DNA of 64,000 nt, taken from NCBI RefSeq assembly GCF_027409185.1, contig NC_084462.1, positions 18,079,577 through 18,143,576 of the forward strand, read 5' to 3'. The position numbers were made by a program, and so were the translations under genes. Source of the DNA: Cynocephalus volans. Its lineage: Eukaryota; Chordata; Mammalia; Dermoptera; Cynocephalidae. The notes under the pieces are model-generated. The model was not told the origin of the DNA. It saw only the letters and a list, made by a program, of their open reading frames with translations, and did no database searches. This document shows, one piece after another, positions 9,310-20,999 of the stretch. How positions within the stretch are numbered: the first letter of the stretch is position 1; each line of letters starts with the position of its first letter.

Positions 9310-11440
9310 ACCTCTGGTTTCAGCTCTGACATGTAAGGAGCTTGGAAGTTGTAAATCTGATCCTTATTAAAAAAAGCTGAACAAACTACAAATCAACAAT
9401 ATTCTTGGACCCATCAGACGGCAAAGGTAGACAGGGCAAGCTACCTTGAAAACCTGAGAGTCAGAATATCTATAGAGATATAGCAACTGAGATCAGCTTA
9501 TATGGAGCAGAAACCTCTGGAGTCATTAACTGGTAGGAACACTTAAATGGTAATTTTGATGAATTGCCTGAGGCTGACTGTGAACTGGTGTGACAATAAA
9601 AAACACTGGGATGCCACAGTCTAAGGGGACTACCACGCTTGTGGGTATTCTCTCCAGGAATCTCACCAGATTCTCACTGTGAGGATCCCAGAAAGATCCT
9701 CTGGTGGTTCTGGCAGAGGGAAGGGAAGAGTGACTATTGTGAAATATATCTGGAGGCTTCTCTATATCAAAGGCCTATTCTCCAAGGGGGAGGATTTTGC
9801 CAGTGTGTGACTCCGAATCCTTGTCCTATCTGGTGGAAGGGAGTTCCTCCCATCTCGAGCCCCCTCCAACCTTCCTGTCTCACCTAGGTGGGGAAAACAT
9901 AGTCAACAGGAGTCAGGGTTAAAGAAATAGATTGGAAATGCCACAGCTGGGGAAGGAAGTAAGTGGTGAGGTGGGGGTGGGGAACTATGTAATTGGAGAA
10001 CCACTTGTGAATGTCACAGCCCTGAAACACAGGCCCACAAAAAGATTGAAATTTAATCATAAATTATAGAATACTTCCCCACCCCCATATTTGCCAGTAC
10101 ACCAGTAGGGCTTCAGTATAATAATAGTGGATTATAGCTGAAAGAGCTGCAAAACACAGACTTTCTCTAAAAGGATTGGTATACAGGATAGCCCAAATTC
10201 AAGAGGAGACAAAAACAAGGATACTTGAGGAGTTTGAAGCTTCTAGTACCTCTAAATATAACAAACACTAAAGAACCTGAATCCTAGCAATATTAACATA
10301 AATCCTCACACTGAAGGCCTATTTGCCTCAGTTCTTATTAACCAATACTTTGGCTGCCAACAAAAAAGTACCAGGTATGCAAAAAGGAAAGGAAAAACAC
10401 ACTCTTGCCAAGACAAAGTGATTATCAGAACCAGACTCAGATATGACACAGATGCTGAGATTATCAAATAGGGAATTTAAAATAATTATAACTAATATGT
10501 CAAGGGCTCTAATGGTAAAAACATAGACAGTATGCAAGAACAGATGGGTAAGAAAAGCAAAGAAATGGAAATTCTCTAAGAAAGACTCAAAAGGACATGC
10601 TAGATATCAAAAACACAGAACACCAAAAGTGAAGAGAAAATCTTGAAAGCAGCTAACGGAGGAAAAACACTGTGCCTGTAAGAAACAATGGCAGAATTAC
10701 AGCAGACTTCTCATCAGAAACCATGCAAGCAATAAAGAAGTGGAGCAAAATACTTACAGTATTAAGAAAAAGCCACGACCATCTATCGAGATGAAGGAGA
10801 AAATTGTCTTCCAGATGAAGGAGAAATAAAGACTTTCTTAGATAAACAAAAACAGAGAGAATTTATAGCCAGCAGACTTTCCCTGCAAGAAATATTTAAA
10901 GAGGATCTTTGGGCAGAAGAAAAAGATATAAACAAAGGAAGAGCACTGGAGAAAAAATAAATATAACAGTAAAATAACATTTTTATTTTTCTTATTCTTA
11001 GCTAATCTACAAGATAACTACTTTTAAAAGTAATAATAGTAATAATGTATCAGGAATTATAGCATACGGATAAGTAAAATGATTGACAGCAATCTCACAA
11101 GGTCAGAGGGAGAAACTGGAAATGCTTTGTCACAAGGTACCTTGACTACATGTGAAAGAGTATAGGGTTATTTGAATGTGGAGTTAGATGAGTTAAAAAC
11201 GTAATTTCTAAACTCTAGGGCAACCACTAAAAAAATTTTAAAAGAAGTATAATTGATATGTTAAGAGGGGACAAAATGGAATGATAAAATGCTCAATTAA
11301 AACTCCAGAAGGTAGAAAACAAGGTGAGTAAAACAGGTTGGTATTCATTCACAGAAAAAGAAGTAGATTTAAGTAACAAAACAGAGACCTCAGATTTAGA
11401 ACTATGATTATATAGAAATTTGATATGTAAAAAATTTGGC
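9310..11440 (+). mobile_element. HAL1/L1-like element, long fossil copy
   Basis: Sense-strand A-rich sequence carries HAL1-like landmarks in order: a 5' region around 9560-9900, 'gggaatttaaaataattata' near 10470, a 'gaaagcagctaacgga' segment near 10640 and 'gcagactttccctgcaagaa' near 10880. These correspond to an ORF1-only L1 derivative. No frame is intact. Confidence 0.6.
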
Positions 11441-11455
11441 ATTGCAGATCAGCAG

Positions 11456-11686
11456 AGATTCCTAGGTACTTAGTATGCACATTAAAGGTTGAAAGACAAT
11501 AAGAGTTCCTTTGGAGAAAGGTGACAAGCCAAAAATGCTGTTTCTATTTTTATAAATAGCTTAGCCTGAAGCAAGTCCAAGGTAAATGATTGATTATCGA
11601 GTTTGGAAAAAAATGAAAAAGAGAAGAGGACTAAGTTGGGAAGAAACTGTGAAGTCATTACAAGAACACCCTTTATTCCCTTTGGA
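11456..11686 (+). repeat. Inverted repeat, left arm
   Basis: This arm matches the reverse complement of 12521-12748 with scattered differences. Shared blocks include TATGCACATTAAAG, TCCTTTGGAGAA, AAGCAAGTCCAAGGTAAATGAT and ACTAAGTTGGGAAGAAAC. The two arms are about 0.83 kb apart. They may be two copies of one old repeat family or an inverted duplication. Confidence 0.8.
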
Positions 11687-11689
11687 ATA

Positions 11690-12520
11690 GGACAACTGGA
11701 TATCGCTTTGGAAATAAACTTAATTGGATATCTCCCACAAATCATAAATAAATTCCATAAACTTAAAAGTGAGATATTTTTGCTAGTATTATTTATTATG
11801 TATGTATATATGTTTTTGTTTAAAAATTTTTAAGAAATTTAATTTACAATCAAAAAATGTTTAAAGGCTTAGAGAAGAATAAAACCTAAGTGCCTGATGG
11901 TAGAACAGCTGGCAAGAAGAGAGCCAGTTTGCGCCACAGAACCCCAGAAAGAGTCAGAAAATGGAAGCACCTGTTATTGCAGGACGTATGCATACAAGGT
12001 AGGGCTAAAACCAAAGGATCAGTGGAAAACGTGTAAAAGGAGCAGTTAAACCGCCCCCATCTGATTTCCTCCCTAATCCTAGCAGAATAAGGAAGGTTTA
12101 CTCACTGGAAAATTAGGCCTCTGAGGCTGTGGCCTGGGGACACCAGGTGTGAGAGATATGATGCCATCCAGAAAGGTAGATATTAAAATGATGGAAGAGT
12201 GGGATTCAGAAGTGGGGAGGGGTGGGCTGGGGGACTGCTATTTTTTACTGTAAGCCATGCAGTAGTATTTGACTTTTGAAGCCAAATACATATGTTATTT
12301 ATATAAAAATAAAAATTAAACAACAACAAAAACCTAAAATCAAGGTCTCTTCTGGAGTTGGCCATTGGAATGGCTTTCTCCATTCTGGTCCAGAACACAG
12401 ATCAGGAAACAGCTTCTTATGAGCCCACAGTCTCCCCAATGGCAAATCTCTCTCAAATTCATAGGTCTGGTGCCCTGTGTGACATTGATGGGGCCAGGTC
12501 TTGGGGAAAATAGTATTTGG
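11690..12520. other. Spacer between inverted arms; no gene recognised
   Basis: The region is AT-rich with no recognised gene. It has a short pyrimidine-poor middle (11880-12200) and no open frame with coding character. Confidence 0.4.
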
Positions 12521-12748
12521 TCCAGGGAATAGAAGGTGTTCTTATAATGACTTCTGTTTCTTCCCAACTTAGTCCTTCTCTCTTTCATTTTTTTCCTCCA
12601 AACTCAATAATCTATCATTTACCTTGGACTTGCTTCAGGTTATTCTATTAATAACAATAGAAATAGCATTTTTAGCTTGTCACCCTTCTCCAAAGGAATT
12701 CAGATTGTCTCTAAATCTTTAATGTGCATACACAGTACCTGGGAATCT
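12521..12748 (-). repeat. Inverted repeat, right arm
   Basis: It is the opposite-strand partner of 11456-11686 and abuts the MER5-like element that starts near 12745. The similarity continues through A/T-rich parts with small indels, so the copies are old rather than a recent palindrome. Confidence 0.8.
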
Positions 12749-12865
12749 TGTTAAAATGCAGATTCTAATTCAGTAGTTCTGGGGTGGGGCCTGAGAGTCT
12801 GCATTTCTAACTGCCTTCCAGGTGAGGCTGCTGCTGCTGGCTGATAGACCACACTCTGAGTAGCA
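12745..12865 (+). mobile_element. MER5-like hAT-Charlie transposon fragment
   Basis: It contains 'cttgttaaaatgcagattct', 'gattc/aattcagtagttctggggtggggcc' in shortened form and 'tgaggctgctgctgctgg', the interior of the MER5A/B consensus. Inverted ends are decayed. Confidence 0.75.
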
Positions 12866-12879
12866 AAGAGACGTGAGGC

Positions 12880-13022
12880 AGCTTGCTGGGGTGATGGAAA
12901 TGTTCTATATGTTGACTAAGGTTGTGGTTATATGGGTATATACATTTATCAAAACTCACTGAACTATATACTTAAAATGAGTGCACTTTATTGTACGTAA
13001 ATTATCCCTCAATAAAGTTGAT
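12880..13022 (+). mobile_element. L1 3' end fragment
   Basis: The sequence 'ggtgatggaaatgttctata' followed by 'catttatcaaaactcactga' and 'ctcaataaagttgatttt' is the conserved end of old L1 3'UTRs. Confidence 0.8.
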
Positions 13023-13024
13023 TT

Positions 13025-14358
13025 TAAAAGAAAAAAATCCATTCTAGATGGATTACAGATAGAAACATGAAAGATGAAACAATAAAGCTTTTAGAAGGAA
13101 ACATAAACCTTGGGGTGGGCAAATTTTTCTTAAACATGACTCAGAACAAATTAACCAGAAGAGAGAAAAAAAAACAAAAAACACAAAACACATGCATGTG
13201 AATTGGACTGCATTAAAATTTAAAATTTCTGTTTATCAGTAGACTACTGAGAGAGTGAAAAGGCAAGCCACAAAGTGAAGAAAGTTGTCTGCAATATATA
13301 TATCTGACAAAGGACTCATATCTATCCTATATAAATATCTCATACAATTCAATAAGAAAAAGACAACCCAATAGAAAAATGGGCAAAACACTTGAACAGG
13401 CATTTCACAAAGGAGCATATCAAAAAGGTCAATAAACACATGACTACTCAATTTAAGTAGGCATAAGTAAAATGCAAATTAAAACCACAAAATTATTTGT
13501 TTTGACACACATCCACCAGAATGGATAAAATGAAGAGGCAGACATTACCATGTGTGAGCCAAGCTGTGGAGCAACCGGAATGTTCACCCACAACTGATGG
13601 GAGTACAGACTGAAGCAACATCATTGGAAAAATCTTTGGCAGTTTTATTAAAGCAGAACATAAATATACTCTAGGATCCAGCAAATCCACTCTTGGGTGG
13701 ACAAACACATGTTTTCAGAAGATATGTGTAAGGATGCTCATAGCAGCATTATTCATAATAGCCAAAAATTAGAAACAACTCAAATATACATCAACAGTTG
13801 TGTAAATAAAATGTGAAATATTTACAAAATGGACTGTTATTAGCAACAAAAACAAATGAACTATGGCTACATGCAACAACATGGATGAAGTGAGAGTTGA
13901 GATAAAACACCAGACACCCAATTAAATTTGTATTTTGATAAACAAGTAATTTTCTAGTGCAAGAATGTCCTGTGCAGGGCCGGCCCTGTGGCTCACTTGG
14001 GAGAGTGCGGTGCTGGTAGCACCAAGGCCACAGGTTCAGATCCTATATAGGGATAGCCGGTGTGCTCACTGGCTGAGCGTGGTGCAGACCACACCGTGCC
14101 GAACCGGTCAAAAAAAAAAAAAAAAAAAAAGAATGTCTTGTGTAATATTTGGGACATACTTATACTAAAACATTCTTATTATATGAAAAATTATTATATT
14201 ACAATATTTTTTTTTTTTTGCAGGTCATGTTCTGTTTCTTGATCTGGGTGTCACTGGGTGACATGGGTGTGTTCAAAATCCATTGAGCTGCACATTTAGG
14301 GTTTGTACATGTCTCTTGTGTGCATGCTATACAAAGTTTATGTGAAATAACAATAAAA
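13025..14358 (+). mobile_element. L1 ORF2 3' part and 3'UTR, split by a SINE
   Basis: The region from 13025 to 13976 shows L1 ORF2 C-terminal landmarks such as 'atgggcaaaacacttgaaca', 'atagcagcattattcataat' and 'caacaacatggatgaa'. After the SINE, 14215-14355 continues with the 3'UTR ('tctgtttcttgatctgggtg'). All frames are broken. Confidence 0.8.
13977..14129 (+). mobile_element. tRNA-derived SINE, second tail subtype
   Basis: The SINE opens GGGCCGGCCCTGTGGCTCAC and ends with a 'ccgtgccgaaccggtc' module plus about 20 A residues. Imperfect direct repeats (AAGAATGTCCTGTG at 13961-13974, AAGAATGTCTTGTG at 14129-14142) flank it. It inserted into an older L1. Confidence 0.9.
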
Positions 14359-14469
14359 CTATCCCTGGTCCATGTCCCTTTAAATGAGGGCCTGACTTTT
14401 GCATCAAGTGCCCTGTGTGTTCTCTTTGCTGCTGTCTGCGATCCGTGTAACCTGTACATCGATCCTGGC

Positions 14470-14965
14470 TCGTGGACCCTGCTCACAACACCTCAGTAGC
14501 TCACCTTTGCCCACAGGATAGCATCTACCCTCTCAGGCACAGCACCCTAAGGCTCTCAAGTGGTCTCCCCTCCCTTGTCCCCATATCCTCACATCTTTTT
14601 TCCAGCACTGACACCAGTCACACCTCCGCAGCTTTGTACACGCTGTTTTTTTCTACTTTTCTGCCTCGCAATAACCTATTTATTTTCCCAGTCTCATTTC
14701 AGCTTTTATCTGCTCTGGGAGGTCTTTTCTGACTCCTTCAGGCAGACCTGTCTGTTTCTCTCCCTAAGGTCCATCTTCATTTTGTGCATCCTTTATAGAA
14801 ACTGCATTATCTTGCAACTGAAGGTTTCTACATCTGTCTCCTTCCCAGGCGACAGGCTTGTTGGGGCAGCCAACCCCACTTTTTCACCTTTTTATCCCTA
14901 GCACCTAGCAGAGTGTCTGCACATGATAGGAACTGGGTATTTGTGGAGTGGATGAATCGATGGGT
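14470..14965 (+). mobile_element. L2 (LINE2) 3' end
   Basis: It contains 'cctcagtagctcacctttgc', then a 'tctgggaggtcttttctgac' segment and the terminal 'tagcacctagcagagtgtct', which is the order of the L2 3' end. Confidence 0.8.
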
Positions 14966-15109
14966 AATGATAGTAACGGGTGTTAATGGATGGGGATCAG
15001 GTAAAAGAAAATAAGGAAAGGCTTTGTAAAGGGTTCACACTAAACTTTAGATTTGGAAAGGACTCTTGAGAACTTGCTCTAAGTCACCTGCTAATGCGTG
15101 GCATGTAGC

Positions 15110-15320
15110 CATATCACGGTCGGGCACTTGGCACTTACTGCATGCCTATCCTGAGTGATGTACTTGCTGCATGTGCTGGGCACTGGTAGATGGTATCTCA
15201 TTTAATTTCCTTTTCCTGTGAGAAGGGTGCTTATCCCTTTTCATAGATAAGAAGAGAGGTGCAGAGAAGTCCAAAGACTTGTCCAAGGTCACATGGCTGG
15301 TGTGCAGCAGAGCCCACACT
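15110..15320 (-). mobile_element. MIR SINE
   Basis: In reverse orientation it shows the MIR core: 'tatctcatttaatttcc', a 'catagataagaagagaggtg' segment and 'ccaaggtcacatggctggt'. Confidence 0.85.
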
Positions 15321-15329
15321 CATTACACT

Positions 15330-16740
15330 CATTATTCTGTGAATTACACCAAATGCCCCAATGGAACAGTCAAGTCAATAGAGGGGACGTGTCAGGTAGC
15401 TATTCTGCCCCAGGCAGCATTTTGACTCAGGCTACCTTTCTGATACCTCTCAAATCAGTCTCTGTGGGTGGCCGCCCCCTCTCCCATGGAATGGCCTGTT
15501 GGGAAGGGGTGACACCTCAAACACCTAAACACAGCATCTGGCTCTGTCCAGAGACTCTCAACTCCTCTCTGAGATTTTCAGGTTTTAAACAAAACAAAAA
15601 TCTGATTCAGTATTTCCAGTACTACAGGAAACTCAAGTCCTTTATTTATCTGCCACTAAAAAAAAAAAAGAAGAAAGAAGAAAAAGAAAAAATCAAACCA
15701 GAAAAAAAAAAAAAAACAACCTTTATGTCTTAGAAGAGTTTTGAATGCACCTCATTTCACACAGCACCAAACATTGGTCATGACAGCGGCTGCAGAATGA
15801 AGCTTAAAGTAAGACAGAAAGAAATGAAATGCATTACAGTAAAACACACACACTAATAAATAAGAGCCCGAGCAATGAATCCGACTCGGAATATACCACT
15901 GGCGAGAAGAAATGCCCCAAAGCTTTGCTTAAACCAAATAATAGAAGAACAGATGACTCCCCTGGGTCTCTGGGAAAAGTTAATACATAAAGGAGGCTGC
16001 AAATGGAGACTCTGTTTGGAATTTTAGCAGACAGGGCATTAACAACGCTCAAGGTGAAAGAAAGAGGGCTTGTAGATTTAGGGACAAGTATATTTTTGTC
16101 AGGTAACAAACAAACATAGATATGCCTGCATATCTCCACTGAATTCCCACAAGCTGCAGGGCATGTGCCCACCCCAGAAGCTAACCAGAGCTGCACTCAG
16201 CAGCTCCAGGGAGACCAACATCTCCTAAATGCCCAATTGGAGAATGAATTTAACTCCAGAGATTGGATAATAAGGATAAAACCTCAAGGGAGATAAGAAT
16301 TTGCTTTGGGAAGATTTTTTTCCCCACACCCATTGTGCAGAAGCATCACTAAGTGGTGGGGACAGTGGGTGGGAATTAAGAGCTCTGGCGTTCCATCATG
16401 CAAGATGCACTTCACCGATTGAGTGACCCCAAGAAAACCTCCCAGCCTTTACCTGCCCAGGGGTTGCTGAGATCTTCCAAGCCAAGAAGGATCGCATCCC
16501 ACATCTAACATCCATGTTAATTCCCTTTCTAATCCTCACCAGGGAAATCCAAATGGCATTGTTTTGCCAGAGTGGGGGACACCAGAGGTATACGTTAGAG
16601 GTAAAAGCAGAGACTTTGGCTCAACCCAGAAAGATGTTTCACAGGACGGCATGACTGACACGAATTCATTATTAGAGAGGTCAACTAATAACAACAAAAC
16701 CTCCCCTCTATATAATGTTTTGTTATTCCCAGCACCATTT
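15330..16740. other. Mostly unique sequence with A-rich tract
   Basis: No gene is recognised. A pure A/G-rich low-complexity tract lies at about 15657-15716. Long frames here (15293-15733 plus, 15834-16196 minus) overlap MIR or low-complexity sequence, or show no domain, so I do not call them genes. Confidence 0.5.
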
Positions 16741-16744
16741 TTCA

Positions 16745-16890
16745 TCCACTTATATGCTCCTCAAAGCGATTCAGTGCAGCAGGAAGGCAAGGATTAATTA
16801 TCTCCGTCTTGTTCACGAAGAAACAAAATCCTGGAGCAGTGAAGTGATTTGCTCATGGGACACAAGGACATCATGGATTCTTCAAGCTGG
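16745..16890 (-). mobile_element. MIR SINE fragment
   Basis: The phrase 'taattatctccgtcttgttc' followed by 'gaagtgatttgctcatggg' matches the decayed antisense MIR core. Confidence 0.6.
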
Positions 16891-17089
16891 AAGGGCTCTT
16901 GGTCATACATGTGCAGGGATGACTACCTGGGGGCAGCCAGGCTTCAGTGTTCAGTTTCGTACCCACGGCAGACATTGGCAGTTGATCACAGAGCTCTCAT
17001 CCCCAGAGCTTGGATCCTTAAACAGTGCTGCAGCAACCCATTACTAGCTGATTGGAACGGGCCGGCAAGATGAAATCCATCTGCCACCC

Positions 17090-17250
17090 CAAGCCCTGTC
17101 TAATCTTCTCACTTGACATATGAGGAAATCGAGCCCGAGAGGGGAAAAGGAACTCGGCCAAGACTACCTAATGGGTTAGTGGTCCAAAACACAAATCCTG
17201 TCTTTGCCAGCCCAGCGGTCTCTCCAGAGTCCATGCTGTGCCCCATCTGC
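17090..17250 (-). mobile_element. MIR SINE fragment
   Basis: It shows 'catatgaggaaatcgagccc' and 'gtcctctccagagtccatgctg'-like ends, the antisense MIR order. Confidence 0.6.
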
Positions 17251-17404
17251 TGCATAAAGAATTCCCTACCAAAAAATGCATTAACAAGGTGTGACAATGA
17301 CATGCTTCATGACCTAACCAAAGCAAGATGTTTTTTCTATGCTGAGCAAGTGGACAAATTATCATTACTAAGAGAGGAGTCAAAGACAATTCCAAAGATC
17401 TGAA

Positions 17405-17855
17405 GCCCGAGCAAGTTCAGGATGGAAGAGAGTGTTTAGGGATTGAAAAATCACAAGTTTGATTTTGGATCCACTGCATGTCCGGCAGACATGTCAAGAC
17501 AGTGAGATATTACAGTCTGAAGTCCAGGGAGGAGTCTGGGTAAGAGACATAAACTCAGGAGCCATTAGCACACAGATGACTTCAAGGCTGGGTGAGACCA
17601 CCCAGGGAGAAGCAGTGCAAGGACTGAGCTCCTGGCATCTTGACCTCAGAGGTCAGGGGTAATGAAGGGGTCAGAAAAGACAGACTGGGAAGGAGCGGCC
17701 AGTAAGGTGGGAGAAAAATCAAGAGAAAGGGGGCCCCAAAGCCAAATGTGTTTCAAGGAGGAGAGAAGAACAAACTGTATCAAATGCTGCCAAGAGGTTA
17801 AGTCCTAAGAACGGACCTTCAGACAAGGGCATCGGTGACCTTGATAAGAGTGGTT
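17405..17855 (-). mobile_element. L2 (LINE2) reverse-transcriptase region, fossil
   Basis: The minus strand reads NLLAAFDTVCSSLLLETHLALG near 17735-17810 in one frame. This matches the L2/CR1 reverse-transcriptase motif (LDLSAAFDTVDHSLLL) with substitutions. The rest follows the L2 order with stops and frameshifts. It is a dead copy. Confidence 0.8.
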
Positions 17856-17871
17856 TAAATTGAGTGCTGGG

Positions 17872-18458
17872 ATCCCACATCTGAGTATATACCCAAAGGA
17901 ATGGAAATCATCTTGTCAAAGGGATACTTGTACTCCCGTGTTCATCACAGCTCTGTTCACAATAGCCAAGACATGGAACCAACCTAAATGTCCATCGACG
18001 GATGACTGGCTAAGGAAAATGTGGTATATATACACCATGGAATACTACTTTGCAATAAAAAAGAATGAAATTCTCCCATTTGCAACAACGTAGATGAGCC
18101 TGGAGAAACTTATGCTGAGTGAAATAAGCAAAGCACAGAAGGATAAGTACCGCATGTGCTCACTCATAAGTGGGAGCTAAGAGAGAAAGAAGGAAGGAAA
18201 GAAAGACCACAGTAGTGTGTTGTACTTGGAGAGGGAGAGAGCCTACCTAGGGATACAAAGTGGAGTGGGGAAAAGGGGATAGGGAGGGAGGTCGGGGATA
18301 GTTGGGTGGGGGACACAGGGTATAATCAAAATTTGTGGCAATGGGCATGCTGCCAGTATGGATCTGGCCATCACATCTTGGGCACAAGTGATGACAATCA
18401 GGTTTGTACCCCAATAAGATTCACAACCAATTAAAAAAAAAAGCAACAAATAAATAAA
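17872..18458 (+). mobile_element. 5'-truncated L1 with 3'UTR and A-rich tail
   Basis: The insertion starts in the ORF2 C-terminal coding region, whose frame ends near 18093 with a segment containing KMWYIYTMEYYFAIKKNEIL. A short G-rich 3'UTR and a (AAAT)n tail follow. Direct repeats (AAATTGAGTGCTGGG near 17857-17871 and AAACTGAGTGCTGGG near 18460-18474) flank it. The intact frame to the stop and matching repeats make it younger than most L1 here. Confidence 0.85.
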
Positions 18459-18570
18459 TAAACTGAGTGCTGGGGCAAAAGTCCAACTGAAGTGGGTTCC
18501 AGATGGAAGAGATGAGGAGGACTGGGGACAGCAAGTGTAGACAACACTTTCAAAGAGATTTGCTGTAAAG

Positions 18571-18968
18571 GCGTTAAGGGCTGAACTATGCTTCCTCCCC
18601 AAATTCATGCACTGAAGTCCTAAACCCCAGAACCTTAGAATGTGACTGTATTTGGAGGTAGGTTCTTTACAGAGGTGATTAAGTTAAAATGGGGCCGTTG
18701 GGGTAGAGCCTAACCCAACTGACTGGTGTTCTTAAGGGAGAATCAGACACATAGAGAGACACCAGGGGGGCACGCATAGAGGAAAGGCCGGGTGAGGACA
18801 CAGTGAGAAGACGGACAAGTCAAGGAGAGAGGCCTCACGAGAAACCAACCCTGCCACACCTTGATCTCGGACTTCCAGCCTCCAGAACTGTGAGACAATA
18901 AGTGCCTGCTGTTTAAGCAGCCCAGTCTGTGGGATTTGTTATTGCAGCCCAAGCAAATGAATACAAAA
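18571..18968 (+). mobile_element. MLT1-type MaLR solo LTR
   Basis: It carries the MLT1 order: 'gggctgaactatgcttcc', 'aatgtgactgtatttggagg', 'gaggacacagtgagaagacg', 'cttccagcctccagaactgt' and a final ATGAATACA-like end. Confidence 0.85.
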
Positions 18969-18969
18969 G

Positions 18970-20140
18970 GGTTGCAGAGAAATGCAGTGATAGCTGGAGG
19001 GGAATATGAAATCAAGACAGGCTGGTTTGTTTTCTTAAAAGATTGGTGAAATTGTAGTATATCAGCACTCCAATGGGAATGATCCCTGCAGCAAGGGGAA
19101 AAAACTCAAAGTGTGGCAGAGAACGGAGACACTTGCTAGAGAAGCACCTCTGCTTGGGTAGACAAGCAGGCTCTGGCGGCTGCACAGAGGTGGGCCTCGG
19201 CAGGTGGGTGGATGACCAGCTCAGCGTGGGGGGCAGGGGAGGGCAAGGCTTGGGGCCCAGATGCCCCAGGCACCAGGGCAGGGGAGGAGGGGGGGGGGCC
19301 ACTGCCTCAGGTGACAAGGGCCTCTTAGGCCCAATTAGTCTGACTCTGCCACAAGATAGTAAAAGTTGGGTTTTAAAAAATGTATTTTAAAATTAGTTTA
19401 GAAAGATACAAAATTATATAAAATCTCTCTATAAAGTTAAGGGAGAAACGGATTGATCCGTTTCCCTGTGAACAGCCTCTGGCTGTGCTGTTGCTGTGTG
19501 GCCTTCCCAGCTTGGAACAGTCAGAAAAAAGCGTCCTTTCCCCGTTGGTCGCGTCCTTCGCCCACCCGAAACCTCCCCGCCCACGTGAGTTCCCAGGGCC
19601 CTGTCACAGAACGTCCCTTAAGTATATGGGGTTACGGGGAGAAACGCTTCTCAAAGGTGGAGAACTCTCACGAGGAATGAGGAATCTCCTTGTGCCTCAG
19701 TCTTTATCCACGACAGGGATGACCGTGTCAGCTCTGCGAGCTGCTACAGAGGTTAACAAGTCAGTTTTTCAAAAGCATCTGAGAATTGAAGGCAGGAGGC
19801 TTAGAAAGAAGTGCGAGGTGTTATCATTCAACTGAACGCTCCCTCCTGAGCCAACTGTACTCGGATCCCTTTTTAAAAGGCTGTTTCTTCCCAAAAAGCG
19901 TCAATGAATCCTATAATCCTTACTCAGAGGCAGAGAACAAAGCACCAATGTTAATAAATGCAGTTTTACTTCATATCAACATTTATTCACTGAAATAACG
20001 ATTTACTAAACCTCGAATAAAGCTGGCCCAGGGCTTCTATTTGCCTTCAGATTAGAAAACAGGCGGGCATGCCCACTGAGACACGGACAAGAACGAAATG
20101 TTCAGTGTTTCATCACGATGGCCCCAAACTGCAAACGACA
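18970..20140. other. Repeat-poor sequence, no gene recognised
   Basis: The region contains a G run (about 19288-19298) and a G-rich purine stretch at 19200-19300. A weak MIR-like piece lies near 19670-19760. No exon is supported. Confidence 0.45.
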
Positions 20141-20470
20141 CAACGTCTATCTACAGTAAAATGGATAGATAAATTGTGATAAATTTGTACAATGCAATAC
20201 TATCGTGGCTGAGTAGAAGCTCACATGACTCCATTTATACAAAGTGCTAGGACAGGCAAGCCATGGTGACAGTTTAGAAGAGCCCTTACGTTGGAGCTAG
20301 GGGAGAGGTTACAACTGGGAGGGGGCATGAGAGACTCCCTGGGGGCAGGAGAGGACCCACATCTTGACCTGGGTGATTGTCCCCATGGGTATATACGTAA
20401 AAACTCATCTAGCTGTACTGTGAAGACTTGTGAGGTATACTGTGCATGTGTTATACCTTCATAAAACAAA
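20140..20470 (+). mobile_element. L1 3' end fragment
   Basis: Degenerate L1 ORF2/3'UTR sequence: 'caatgcaatactatcgtggc', 'tgactccatttatacaaa' and a terminal 'gcatgtgttataccttcata'. Confidence 0.7.
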
Positions 20471-20667
20471 ATCTCTTTTTTTTAAAAACTAATAGGTCAT
20501 CAGTTTTGCCTTTCAACAGGGGCACTGAGGCCTGTGATTTCTGTCATCGCCCTGTCACTGGGATGTTCCGAAACTTTAACTCACTACAAGAGGAAAATGT
20601 ATCTTGGGTTGGCAGGTCGGGATTTTGGAAAGCTATGACTCACAGTAAAAATAATAAAAATACAAGT

Positions 20668-20681
20668 GCGCGCGCGCGCGC

Positions 20682-20772
<91 letters not shown>
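20668..20772 (+). repeat. Compound (GC)7-(AC)44 microsatellite
   Basis: A 15-base pure GC alternation (20668-20682) joins a run of about 44 AC repeats (20684-20772). Both are alternating purine-pyrimidine tracts that can adopt Z-DNA. The run makes long artificial frames (poly Thr-His and Cys-Val) that are not genes. Confidence 0.95.
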
Positions 20773-20773
<1 letters not shown>

Positions 20774-20999
20774 TTATATTATATATTCAAACAGAGGAGA
20801 AGGATACCAAATAAAAAAATACTAAAATTCTTCCCCCTCTGACCACTGAGCTTCCTCCCCCAGAGGTCCCTTCTATAAAGTTTCTTGTAGGTACTAGTGT
20901 TTTCTTCCAGAAACTCTCTGCATGTCCCCATAGACTCACCTCATTCTCATTAATGGCCTCACAGAATTCTACTGTAGGGAGAGGCCTTGCTCTTGAGGA

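Noticed and set aside
20584..20814. His-Thr and Cys-Val repeat proteins
   Set aside because: They are translations of the CA microsatellite.
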